Below, one piece after another: positions 8,932 through 17,352 of a DNA stretch of 64,000 nt. Both the position numbers and the translations under genes were made by a program. Source of the DNA: Planctomycetaceae bacterium (GTDB lineage: Bacteria; Planctomycetota; Planctomycetia; Planctomycetales; Planctomycetaceae); NCBI GenBank assembly GCA_947476295.1, contig CANJQC010000002.1, positions 62,001 through 126,000 of the forward strand. The letters run 5' to 3'. The notes beneath the pieces were generated by a model. That model saw only the letters and a program-made list of their open reading frames with translations. It was not told the origin of the DNA and did not search any database. Every line of letters starts with the position of its first letter. Position 1 is the stretch's first letter.

Positions 8932-10235
8932 TGAGCTCTCTGCTGATTTCCGGCGGACGTGTCATCGATCCGGCAAGCAATCTGGATGCCGTGGCGGATG
9001 TGCTGATCCAGGCCGGAAGAATTGCCGCCGTGACAATTCGCGGAACGCACGTTGAAACGAGTAATATTTCTGGCGGAACGCGCACAATAGATGCGGCGGG
9101 ATTGATTGTCTGTCCTGGATTCATCGATACGCATGTTTCGCTGCGGGAACCAGGTTTCGAAGAAGACGAATGCACGGCGACCGGAACCGCAGCCGCGCTG
9201 GCTGGCGGATTCACGACCATCGCGGCTCAGTCCGACACTCATCCGGCTGTGGATAATCGAGCCGCCGCAGAATTTATCCGCCTGCAGGCAGATCGGGCTC
9301 GCAACTGTCGAGTCTATCCGCTGGGAGCGGTGACCAAGGAGAGCAAAGGCGAAGAACTCGCGGAAATCGGGCAGTTAGTGCAGGGGGGGGCGGTTGGGTT
9401 TTCGGACGCCAAGCGGCCTGTGGCAAATTCGGAAGTCATGCGTCGGGCCCTTGAATACACTCGGATGTTCAATCGTCCGATTCTGCACTTCGCGATGGTG
9501 CCGGAACTGTCAGATGGCGGTGTGATGCACGAAGGATTTGAGGCGACTCGTCTCGGCTTTCGAGGAATTCCGGCCGCAGCGCAGGACATTATGACGGGGC
9601 GTGATATTGCGCTTGCGGAGCTTACGGGCGGGCGGATTCATCTGATGTGTGTCACAACCATTGACGCGGTGGAACGCATTCGCAAGGCGAAATCGCGTGG
9701 CATCGCGGTAACGGCTGACGTCACGCCGCATCACCTGCTTCTGACTGATAAAGTCATGGCTTCATTTGAAACGATGTACAAGTGCAATCCGCCGCTGCGT
9801 TCGCAGGATCATGTGGATGCTCTGATCGCCGGATTACAGGATGGAACATTGTCAGCAATATCGTCTGATCATCAGCCATTGGCACTGGAAAAAAAACAGG
9901 TTGATCTGGACACGGCACCGTTCGGAATCTGCGGAATTGAAACACTGCTGCCGGTGTGCATTCGAGCGTTGATTGAGCCTGGCCATCTGACGTGGTTGCA
10001 GCTGATCGCGCGTCTGACGACTGGACCAGCGGCAATTCTGGATTTGCAACACGGCACATTGTCCGTGGGCCAACCCGCCGACGTCACGCTGATTAATCCT
10101 GAGAAAGCGTGGACCGTCCGCGCGAATGAGTTCCGTTCCCGCAGCCGTAACACTCCATTCGACGGTGCTGAATTTACAGGCAAAGTTGTAACAACAATCG
10201 TTGATGGCGAAATACGATTCCAACACGATCGATGA
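8931..10235 (+). CDS. pyrC: Dihydroorotase homologue, probably non-catalytic (PyrC'-like)
   Basis: A 434-residue amidohydrolase-fold protein translationally coupled to pyrB (overlapping start, AGGAGG six bases upstream). It has the overall layout of type I dihydroorotase: LREPGFE, VTPHHLLLTD, KCNPPLR and SSDHQP are recognisable. However, the metal-binding H-x-H is H68-V-S70, so the second histidine is serine, and the histidine of the family's HVST block is cysteine (LMCVTT, about residue 240). H186, D159 and D313 are kept. Loss of two ligands suggests it does not bind the catalytic zinc pair. In Pseudomonas, an inactive PyrC' is a structural partner of PyrB; the same role is inferred here. 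An active dihydroorotase would be expected elsewhere in the genome. Confidence 0.82.
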   Translation: MSSLLISGGRVIDPASNLDAVADVLIQAGRIAAVTIRGTHVETSNISGGTRTIDAAGLIVCPGFIDTHVSLREPGFEEDECTATGTAAALAGGFTTIAAQSDTHPAVDNRAAAEFIRLQADRARNCRVYPLGAVTKESKGEELAEIGQLVQGGAVGFSDAKRPVANSEVMRRALEYTRMFNRPILHFAMVPELSDGGVMHEGFEATRLGFRGIPAAAQDIMTGRDIALAELTGGRIHLMCVTTIDAVERIRKAKSRGIAVTADVTPHHLLLTDKVMASFETMYKCNPPLRSQDHVDALIAGLQDGTLSAISSDHQPLALEKKQVDLDTAPFGICGIETLLPVCIRALIEPGHLTWLQLIARLTTGPAAILDLQHGTLSVGQPADVTLINPEKAWTVRANEFRSRSRNTPFDGAEFTGKVVTTIVDGEIRFQHDR

Positions 10236-10252
10236 CGGATTTTCGATTTCCG

Positions 10253-10268
10253 ATTTGAGATCTCAAAT
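10253..10268. repeat. Perfect 16-bp palindrome ATTTGAGATCTCAAAT
   Basis: The two 8-base arms meet without a loop, in the 74-base gap between the dihydroorotase homologue and the SET gene. It might be an operator or a fragment of a dispersed repeat; the flanking bases (CGATTTCCGATTTGAG) look repeat-like. It carries no T-tract. Confidence 0.5.
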
Positions 10269-10309
10269 TACCCGGATACTTCCCGCTCTTTACTCCCGAC
10301 ACTGAATCA

Positions 10310-10696
10310 ATGGCAATCACACAATCCGTACTGATCGAAGTCAAACACACCAAAGGCAAAGGGCGTGGTGTGTTCGCGCGGACTTTGATTCCGGAGGGCA
10401 TGGTCTTTGAACGAGTCCCCTTGCTGGTGATTCCCGCGAAGGAGATTCTGGATTGCGATCACGGCAAGATGCTGCTCGGCTACATCTTCGAATACAAGAA
10501 ACAGGTGGCGCTCGCGCTGGGATATGGTTCGCTGTACAACCATTCGTACAATCCCAATGCGAGGTACGATGACGCTGGTCGACAGATCAAGGAGTTTAGC
10601 GCCTTGCGTGATATTCATCCGGGCGAAGAAATTACGATCAATTACAACGGTGCTGAAGACATTATGGACCCGGTTGAGTTTCCGGTACTGGATTGA
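10310..10696 (+). CDS. Small stand-alone SET-domain protein
   Basis: A 128-residue protein that is essentially one SET domain, the fold of protein-lysine methyltransferases using S-adenosylmethionine. The GRGVFA motif is near residues 22-27, the NHSYNPNA core at about 77-84, and the closing GEEITINYN tyrosine motif at about 105-113. The pre-SET and post-SET cysteine clusters of eukaryotic enzymes are absent. Bacterial single-domain SET proteins occur in several phyla, and their substrates are mostly unknown. It sits between the pyrimidine genes and the large cytochrome gene, without overlap. Confidence 0.85.
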   Translation: MAITQSVLIEVKHTKGKGRGVFARTLIPEGMVFERVPLLVIPAKEILDCDHGKMLLGYIFEYKKQVALALGYGSLYNHSYNPNARYDDAGRQIKEFSALRDIHPGEEITINYNGAEDIMDPVEFPVLD

Positions 10697-10726
10697 ATTG
10701 CTGCAGGACGGACTAGGCGAAGCGCC

Positions 10727-10755
10727 GTTCCGGCAGGTTGGCCAGGCGCCGGAAC
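10727..10755 (+). terminator. Hairpin after the SET gene
   Basis: Arms GTTCCGGC (10727-10734) and GCCGGAAC (10748-10755) form a perfect 8-base stem with a 13-base loop, about 30 bases after the SET stop codon. No run of T follows, so this may be a repeat-derived hairpin and not a Rho-independent terminator. Confidence 0.4.
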
Positions 10756-10857
10756 TACGCTCCAGATGGTCCAGCCTACCCCAAAACTAAGTCTTAACGA
10801 GGCACTCCTCGCCGCTTGTCTCACCCTACGTTTTTTTTCGACTCCGGAGTCCTGCGG

Positions 10858-13800
10858 ATGCCTCTCAGTTTGCCAACACGATCCGTCTCGCTCTTGGTCT
10901 GCCTCTTGACTACAGCCGCAACGTCCCACGCTCAGCCACCGGCTGAAGATCAATTCGCACTGGGTGTTCGAACTACGGAATCTCTCAGCCCCGAGGACGA
11001 ACAGGCAACGTTTGTCGTACCGGATGGTTTTCGCGTGGAACTGGTTGCTTCGGAGCCGGACATCGCAAAACCTATGAATCTGGCGTTCGACGCCAAAGGC
11101 CGATTGTGGGTCAGCAGTTCGCTGGAATATCCCTTTGCGGCTGCGGCTGACGTGACGCCTCGCGACACCATCAGCATTCTGGAAGACAGGAACGGCGATG
11201 GCAAAGCGGATAATGTGACGGTGTTTGCCGACAAGCTGAACATTCCGATCGGACTTCTCCCGTATGGTGATGGAGTCATTTGTTTCAGCATTCCTAACAT
11301 CTGGTTTTTGCACGACAAAGACGGCGACGGCAAATGCGATGAACGCGAAGTGCTGTACGGTCCGTTCGATACGACTCGTGACACGCACGGAATGTGCAAC
11401 GCTTTCCGACGCAGCGATGATGGCTGGATCTATGCGTGCCACGGCTTCAACAATCGTTCCGATGTCGCAGGCCAAGATGGGCATCGCGTCCAGATGTCGT
11501 CAGGCAATACGTTTCGTTTTCGTCCGGACGGTTCACGAATTGAGTTGTATACTCAGGGGCAAGTGAATCCTTTCGGCATGGCGATCGACCGGTTTGATGA
11601 TATCTATACGGCCGACTGCCATACAAAACCCGTCACGCTGCTTCTGCCGGGCGGATGCTATGACAGTTTCGGCAGGCCACACGATGGACTTGGCTACGTG
11701 CCTGGCGTGATGGAACACCTGCATGGTTCCACGGCCATCGCCGCGATTGCTCTGGGAGCAGACACCCTGTTCCCGGCCGAATACTTTGACAGCACATTCG
11801 ACGGCAACGTCATGACGTCGCGTGTCAACCAGAATACACTTCAGCGAACTGGATCAAGCGTTCGAGCAATTGAGCAGCCTGATCTGGTCAGCAGTCGTGA
11901 TCCGTGGTTTCGCCCGGTGGACATTGTCGCTGGACCTGACGGTGCCCTCTACGTTGCCGACTTTTACAACCGAATCATCGGTCATTATGAAGTGGACCTG
12001 CAGCATCCTGGTCGCGACCGATTTCGGGGTCGCATCTGGCGAGTCACGTACGCTGATGCTCGGAAGCCACAGCAAAGGTCCGCAGGCTACGGTGCGAATC
12101 TGACAACCTTTTCGGTGCCGCAACTGCTGGATGTGATTCGGGACAGCCCCACAATGCAGAAATATCTGGCTCGCGACGTCATCACCGATATGTCAGGACC
12201 AGAAGTCACTGCGGTTCTGAAACAATATGCCGAGGACTCCAACGTCACGCTGCGGCGCTATGTGCTGCGACTCCTTGCCCAAAGGAATGTGCTGACGACG
12301 CACAACTTTTCTGCTGCGATACGCGATCCCGATGAGCTTGTCCGCGTTCATGCGTTTCGAGCTCTGCGAGAAGTCTCCGTGGATGCAATGAGCGACGCAG
12401 AATCGTCCACTTTGCTGCAACACGGCTTCGGCGACCTGTCGCCAATGGTGCGACGCGCGGCCGTAGCGGCGTCCTCGCGGCATCTTTCCAGCACGCTGAC
12501 AGGGCCTCTGATGAGAATGCTGCATACGACCGATCTGGCCGACGTCCATCTGCGTCATTCAATTCGCATCGCGTTGCGGGACCATCTCCTGAACGAAGAC
12601 TGGTTTCGCGACCTCGCATCGCGTTCGCCTCTTGCGATGGATCGTCTTGCCCTCGCGGACATCAGCCTCGCGTTGAAGACTCCTGCCGCTGCGGAGTACA
12701 TCGCAGCTCACGTCGAATGTCTGGGAACCACTCAGCCTGATAAGCTGGCTGATTATCTGCAGTTTGCCGCTGCGTATGTGTCGCCTGATGCCGCCTCGAA
12801 CGTGGTGGCCAAGGTTCGCGACCGATTTTCAGGTGATCAGGCGTTGCAGCTGCGATTGCTCAATTCCATGCGGCAGGGATTCGCACAACGGGGTCAAAAG
12901 CCGCCGCAGGCCGTGCGTGATTGGGCGCTCGACACGGCATTGACGCTGCTGCAGATGAAGTCGCCGGACGATTTGGATGTACTCGCATCCAAGCCCGCGT
13001 TTGGATGGTCGTATGCGCCAAATCCGGATTTTCCAAATCCCAGCAACTGTTGGGGCATTACGATCTCCAGAAGGTCGGCGGACGGAGTCGTCGGTGCGCC
13101 GCTCTTGAGTAGTATTGAACAGGGTGAGCAGCGAACGGGCCTGTATCGTTCAGACAGTTTTACGGCTCCGGACAGTCTGAGTTTCTACGTTGCAGGACAT
13201 GACGGGTTTCCGGACAAGCCCCTCAAGAAGGTAAATTTCGTTCGATTGCGAGATGCCGCCACGGGAGAAATCCTGAAGGAAGCTTCGCCGCCCCGCAATG
13301 ACGTGGCTCAAGAGGTGAAATGGCCAACCGCAGAATTCCGAGGACGCAACGTCTTCGTGGAACTCGTCGATGGCGATGCCGCGACTGCCTACGCCTGGCT
13401 CGCAGTCGGTCGGTTTTCTGATGAGAGACTTAATCCATCCGATACTCAGTTGCAGCGAGTTCAAGCTGCTGCGATCATCGGAGACTTCGCGATTGACGAA
13501 CTGCGACCCGCGATCATCCGGTTAATAAATAATCCTGAGCAGCCTCGTGCAACCCGCGCAATCTTTGCCGCCGCGATATTGAAACTGCGATCAGATTCGC
13601 GTCTTGCCGCCGCAGCATTAGTGCCATCGATCGCAGGAGTCACCGACGGATTAGTCAACGACGCGATGAACGCCATCGCGAATGATCAGCCTGACTTGGC
13701 AGGGCCGATCCTTGAGTCCGTCTTTCAGGCTGCGACGTCGTCAGAACAACTGACGCTGGCGGAAGAACTTTCCGCAGACGCGATCGGCGCAGATATGCTG

Positions 13801-14403
13801 TTGAGCCTGATGGAATCAGGAAAAGCATCGGCCCGCCTGTTATTGAAGCCGACGGTGCGACAACGTCTTGAAGCCATTGCCACTCACGAAGTTATGCAGC
13901 GAGCGAAACCACTCACCGAGAATCTTCCAGGCGAAGACGCCGTCATGGAACAACTCATCGCCGCCCGCCGAAATGCGGTCAACGCGGCATCCGGAGATGC
14001 GTCGTCCGGAAAAGAATTGTTCAAAAAAAGTTGCCTCATTTGCCATCAGATTGCCGGTGATGGGAAGCAGGTCGGTCCCAATCTGGATGGCATCGGCAAT
14101 CGGGGACTTGATCGAATTCTGGAAGACGTACTAGCGCCAAATCGAAATGTAGATGTCGCATTTCGATCCACAACCGTCGTGACGAATGAAGGCAAGGCCT
14201 ACAGTGGACTGTTGAAGGAACTGGCAGGAAACCGCGTCAGCATTATCGATAGTCAGGCAAAGGAGACCATTTTGCAGACCGATGCAATCGAAGAACGCCG
14301 GGCCGCGACAACTTCCCCGATGCCATTTAACGTGGGCGAAGCATTTTCTGAGTCCCAGCTTCGCGATCTGGTCACGTACCTGTTGCAGCAACGCAGAAGG
14401 TAG
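10858..14403 (+). CDS. Giant secreted PVC-type membrane-bound dehydrogenase/HEAT/cytochrome c protein
   Basis: A 1,181-residue protein of the kind expanded in Planctomycetes. A Sec signal peptide is visible at residues 1-24 (hydrophobic core VSLLVCLLTTAA, cut after SHA). Residues about 45-430 form a beta-propeller-like membrane-bound dehydrogenase domain with FDAKGRLWVSSSLEYP, repeated DRNGDGK and DKDGDGKCDE calcium-loop-like motifs, and GPDGALYVADFYNRIIGHYE. About 430-620 and 890-1000 look like HEAT-type helical repeats. The C-terminal region carries one class I cytochrome c heme site, CLICH at 1059-1063, followed by VGPNLDGIGNRG. It should act in the periplasm in carbohydrate-linked electron transfer, though the substrate is unknown. 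ATG 10858 follows GGAG; an in-frame start 14 codons upstream would spoil the signal peptide. Confidence 0.9.
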   Translation: MPLSLPTRSVSLLVCLLTTAATSHAQPPAEDQFALGVRTTESLSPEDEQATFVVPDGFRVELVASEPDIAKPMNLAFDAKGRLWVSSSLEYPFAAAADVTPRDTISILEDRNGDGKADNVTVFADKLNIPIGLLPYGDGVICFSIPNIWFLHDKDGDGKCDEREVLYGPFDTTRDTHGMCNAFRRSDDGWIYACHGFNNRSDVAGQDGHRVQMSSGNTFRFRPDGSRIELYTQGQVNPFGMAIDRFDDIYTADCHTKPVTLLLPGGCYDSFGRPHDGLGYVPGVMEHLHGSTAIAAIALGADTLFPAEYFDSTFDGNVMTSRVNQNTLQRTGSSVRAIEQPDLVSSRDPWFRPVDIVAGPDGALYVADFYNRIIGHYEVDLQHPGRDRFRGRIWRVTYADARKPQQRSAGYGANLTTFSVPQLLDVIRDSPTMQKYLARDVITDMSGPEVTAVLKQYAEDSNVTLRRYVLRLLAQRNVLTTHNFSAAIRDPDELVRVHAFRALREVSVDAMSDAESSTLLQHGFGDLSPMVRRAAVAASSRHLSSTLTGPLMRMLHTTDLADVHLRHSIRIALRDHLLNEDWFRDLASRSPLAMDRLALADISLALKTPAAAEYIAAHVECLGTTQPDKLADYLQFAAAYVSPDAASNVVAKVRDRFSGDQALQLRLLNSMRQGFAQRGQKPPQAVRDWALDTALTLLQMKSPDDLDVLASKPAFGWSYAPNPDFPNPSNCWGITISRRSADGVVGAPLLSSIEQGEQRTGLYRSDSFTAPDSLSFYVAGHDGFPDKPLKKVNFVRLRDAATGEILKEASPPRNDVAQEVKWPTAEFRGRNVFVELVDGDAATAYAWLAVGRFSDERLNPSDTQLQRVQAAAIIGDFAIDELRPAIIRLINNPEQPRATRAIFAAAILKLRSDSRLAAAALVPSIAGVTDGLVNDAMNAIANDQPDLAGPILESVFQAATSSEQLTLAEELSADAIGADMLLSLMESGKASARLLLKPTVRQRLEAIATHEVMQRAKPLTENLPGEDAVMEQLIAARRNAVNAASGDASSGKELFKKSCLICHQIAGDGKQVGPNLDGIGNRGLDRILEDVLAPNRNVDVAFRSTTVVTNEGKAYSGLLKELAGNRVSIIDSQAKETILQTDAIEERRAATTSPMPFNVGEAFSESQLRDLVTYLLQQRRR

Positions 14404-14687
14404 AAATGATGATGCTTACGTCTCCATTTTTCTGCCCATCGCTCTTAGCGAATCCCCGACGTTCCCAGATTTGATCGAGGGAATCCTGCTGAACTCTGCG
14501 GGGGAGTTTTTCACCGGGACAAGGAAATCTGTAAAACGGGCGATTGACACTTTGCGAAACTTTGAAAAACGTCTAAAAGCTAAATCCTGAAGCGGAAAGA
14601 CAGCCGTTTTCATGGATAACAGGCGATATTAAATACATCGGTCGAGGGTAACTCGACGTGTCTCAAGCTGCGTTTCGGATGTAATTC

Positions 14688-15764
14688 ATGGACGGCGTTC
14701 AGGGGCAAACACTACCGGAGTATGATGCCGAAGCTTCAAGGCGGAATGAGCCGTGCGATCCGCACTCGTTTTCTCTTCCCAACGATGCATTGCCGGGCGT
14801 TCCGCAATTCCAGCCTGCACGTGGTCTATCAAGTCCTCACGTACAGACGGCATGGGCGTGGTTTTTTCCCAGTCTTCTTCCGCTCGCCGGTACCATCGAG
14901 CGCCGGCTTCGACTGGACGACGGCGATCTGGTCGTGATGCATGACGATTGTCCTCAGGGCTGGCGACGCGGAGATCACGTTGTTCTGATGCTCCACGGAT
15001 TAGGCGGATCTCATCGCAGTGGCTACATGGTGCGTCTGGCGGCGAGGCTTCAGCAACGCTGCGTACGATCGTTTCGGATGGATCATCGTGGCTGCGGTGC
15101 TGGTACCAGCCTCGCAAAGTACCCGTATCACGCAGGACGAGTGGAAGACCTAGCGGCGGCCGTTCACATGATCGAACGGCTGTGTCCTGGGTCTCCGATT
15201 TCTCTCGCTGGATTTTCGCTCAGTGGAAACCTGCTGCTGCGATATCTGGGTGAACTTGGTGCCAGTGTGCCGTTGAGTCTGTTTCGCGCTGTGGCCGTGT
15301 GTCCGCCGATTGATCTGCAGCACTGTTCGTCAATGCTGAATGCGTCCCGCATGGGGCAGCGGTATGATTTGTATTTTGCCCGAATGCTGGTCCGACAACT
15401 CTCGAACTCAACACAATGGCGAGAAGACGTACCATTGGCCAGCGTTCTTCGCCAGCCGCGTCGATTGTACGACTTTGATGAACTCTACACAGCACCGGCG
15501 TCCGGGTTTGAGTCAGCCGACCATTATTACGATCGAGCGTCTTCAAAGCCGTTGATCAGTCAGATTCGAGTCCACACGACGATTCTTGCGGCGAAAGACG
15601 ACCCTGTTGTAAGCACGCAAGCGTTTCGAGGACTGCAGCTGCCGCCAAATGTCACGATGTGCCTGACGCAGCATGGCGGTCATCTTGGTTTCGTCGGTCG
15701 CAGCGGTGTTGACCCCGACCGCCGCTGGATGGACTGGCGTCTGCTTGACTGGTTGCTGAATTGA
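14688..15764 (+). CDS. YheT-like alpha/beta hydrolase
   Basis: A 358-residue alpha/beta hydrolase of the AB-hydrolase-4/YheT (UPF0017) family. The oxyanion region is [16 protein letters not shown]. Family signature residues are in [11 protein letters not shown]. The nucleophile serine is in [15 protein letters not shown] (about residue 177), where the usual second glycine of G-x-S-x-G is serine. The catalytic histidine is in QHGGHLGF (about 334). The [12 protein letters not shown] stretch near residue 50 is also typical. The substrate is unknown; carboxyl esters are likely. It is followed 25 bases later by the OYE-type flavoprotein, so the two may be cotranscribed. Confidence 0.88.
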   Translation: MDGVQGQTLPEYDAEASRRNEPCDPHSFSLPNDALPGVPQFQPARGLSSPHVQTAWAWFFPSLLPLAGTIERRLRLDDGDLVVMHDDCPQGWRRGDHVVLMLHGLGGSHRSGYMVRLAARLQQRCVRSFRMDHRGCGAGTSLAKYPYHAGRVEDLAAAVHMIERLCPGSPISLAGFSLSGNLLLRYLGELGASVPLSLFRAVAVCPPIDLQHCSSMLNASRMGQRYDLYFARMLVRQLSNSTQWREDVPLASVLRQPRRLYDFDELYTAPASGFESADHYYDRASSKPLISQIRVHTTILAAKDDPVVSTQAFRGLQLPPNVTMCLTQHGGHLGFVGRSGVDPDRRWMDWRLLDWLLN

Positions 15765-15789
15765 CCATCATCACGTTCGAAAGCAGACC

Positions 15790-17247
15790 ATGTCATTTCC
15801 CCGCGTTTCCACGTTCAAAACGCCGCATCAGTTTCAGCAGCGTCTTCATGATCTGAAACTGGACTTACCATTTGACGAAACGTTGGAAGTTGGCGATCGG
15901 GCTCCACTCGCTCAACCGCTTAATTCGGTCTGCGGGAAAATCGGCAATCGCTGGTGCATCCTGCCGATGGAAGGCTGGGACGGGACAACGGACGGTCGTC
16001 CGACAGACTTGACCCGTCGTCGCTGGAAAAATTTTGGACTCAGCGGAGCGAAACTTATCTGGGGCGGCGAAGCGGTTGCCGTACGCCCGGACGGTCGAGC
16101 GAACCCCAATCAGCTTCTGATCAACGCGAACACAGTAGGCGACCTGGAAGCGTTGCGAAACATCCTTGAGCAGGCTCATCAGGAACACGTGGGCAGCACC
16201 GACGATCTGCTGATTGGTTTGCAACTGACACATTCCGGCCGCTTCGCCAGGCCGAACGACAAGAAACGACTTGAGCCACTGATTGCTTATCACCATCCGA
16301 TTCTTGACGCAAAGTTCGGCGTCACAAGCAGCGACGTATTGTTGTCAGACGATGTCATCAAGCGTCTGATCGATGAATTTGTTGATGCCTGTCGCTTGGC
16401 TCAGAAGGCCGGTTTTCGATGGGTCGATATCAAGCATTGTCACGGCTATCTGGGACATGAGTTTCTATCGGGATTTGATCGTATCGGTGAGTTTGGTGGC
16501 AGTTTTGAAAACCGAACGCGGTTTCTGAGAGAGATCGTCGCTGGTATTCGGGCGGAAGTACCGGGACTGGGCATCGGAGTACGGCTGAGTATCTTTGATT
16601 TCGTTCCGTTTCAGCCGGGTTCGACGGACGATCGCGCTGGAGTGCCGTTGCTGTCATCCGACTATCATTATGCATTTGGTGGTGACGGTACCGGTCTGGG
16701 AATCAATCTGGACGAACCACGGCAGTTTCTGGAATTGCTGCGTTCACTAGAAATCGATCTCATTTGTTCGACGTGCGGAAGTCCTTACTACAATCCGCAT
16801 ATCCAGCGACCTGCGTTGTTTCCTCCATGTGACGGTTATCAGCCACCAGAAGATCCGCTTGTGGGGGTGCATCGACAGATTGCCGCGACTGCGGAACTCA
16901 AACGCCGCGTGCCGGAAATGATCGTCGTCGGGTCTGGCTACTCGTACCTTCAGGAGTGGTTGCCGCATGTAGGTCAGGCGGTCGTGCGACTCAAAATGGT
17001 CGATAGTATTGGACTTGGCCGCATGGTGCTGTCGTATCCTGACCTGCCTGCAGACGTGGCATCTGGCCGCACGATGACCCGCAAAAAAATCTGCCGCACG
17101 TTCAGCGACTGCACAACCGCCCCCAGAAACGGCATGGTCTCCGGCTGCTATCCGCTCGATCCTTTCTACAAAGCCAGACCGGAGCGGGACGAATTGAAGA
17201 GGCTCAATGAAACATCTCGCACGGAACTTCCGCGCCGTTTTCCCTGA
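15790..17247 (+). CDS. NADH:flavin oxidoreductase (Old Yellow Enzyme-like)
   Basis: A 485-residue FMN-dependent TIM-barrel oxidoreductase. Motifs include ILPMEGWDG near residue 57, [12 protein letters not shown] (FMN/substrate region), and [16 protein letters not shown] with the H-x-H-G pair, followed by [14 protein letters not shown], the classic family signature. The C-terminus has three cysteines spaced C-x5-C-x11-C, which resembles but does not complete the C-x2-C-x3-C-x11-C iron-sulfur motif of dienoyl-CoA reductase relatives. The FAD/NAD domain of those larger enzymes is missing. The substrate is unknown. Confidence 0.87.
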   Translation: MSFPRVSTFKTPHQFQQRLHDLKLDLPFDETLEVGDRAPLAQPLNSVCGKIGNRWCILPMEGWDGTTDGRPTDLTRRRWKNFGLSGAKLIWGGEAVAVRPDGRANPNQLLINANTVGDLEALRNILEQAHQEHVGSTDDLLIGLQLTHSGRFARPNDKKRLEPLIAYHHPILDAKFGVTSSDVLLSDDVIKRLIDEFVDACRLAQKAGFRWVDIKHCHGYLGHEFLSGFDRIGEFGGSFENRTRFLREIVAGIRAEVPGLGIGVRLSIFDFVPFQPGSTDDRAGVPLLSSDYHYAFGGDGTGLGINLDEPRQFLELLRSLEIDLICSTCGSPYYNPHIQRPALFPPCDGYQPPEDPLVGVHRQIAATAELKRRVPEMIVVGSGYSYLQEWLPHVGQAVVRLKMVDSIGLGRMVLSYPDLPADVASGRTMTRKKICRTFSDCTTAPRNGMVSGCYPLDPFYKARPERDELKRLNETSRTELPRRFP

Positions 17248-17352
17248 GTGAAGAGAAAATGGAATCCGTGTGACACCCGGAAGGTGGAACGTCATCATAT
17301 TCGCACAAATTGAGTAGAAACCTGACCAAATCATCCAAAGAAAAAAACTGCA

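Noticed and set aside
14404-14687. Open frames between the cytochrome and hydrolase genes
   Set aside because: No start with ribosome-binding site and no motif; considered spacer.
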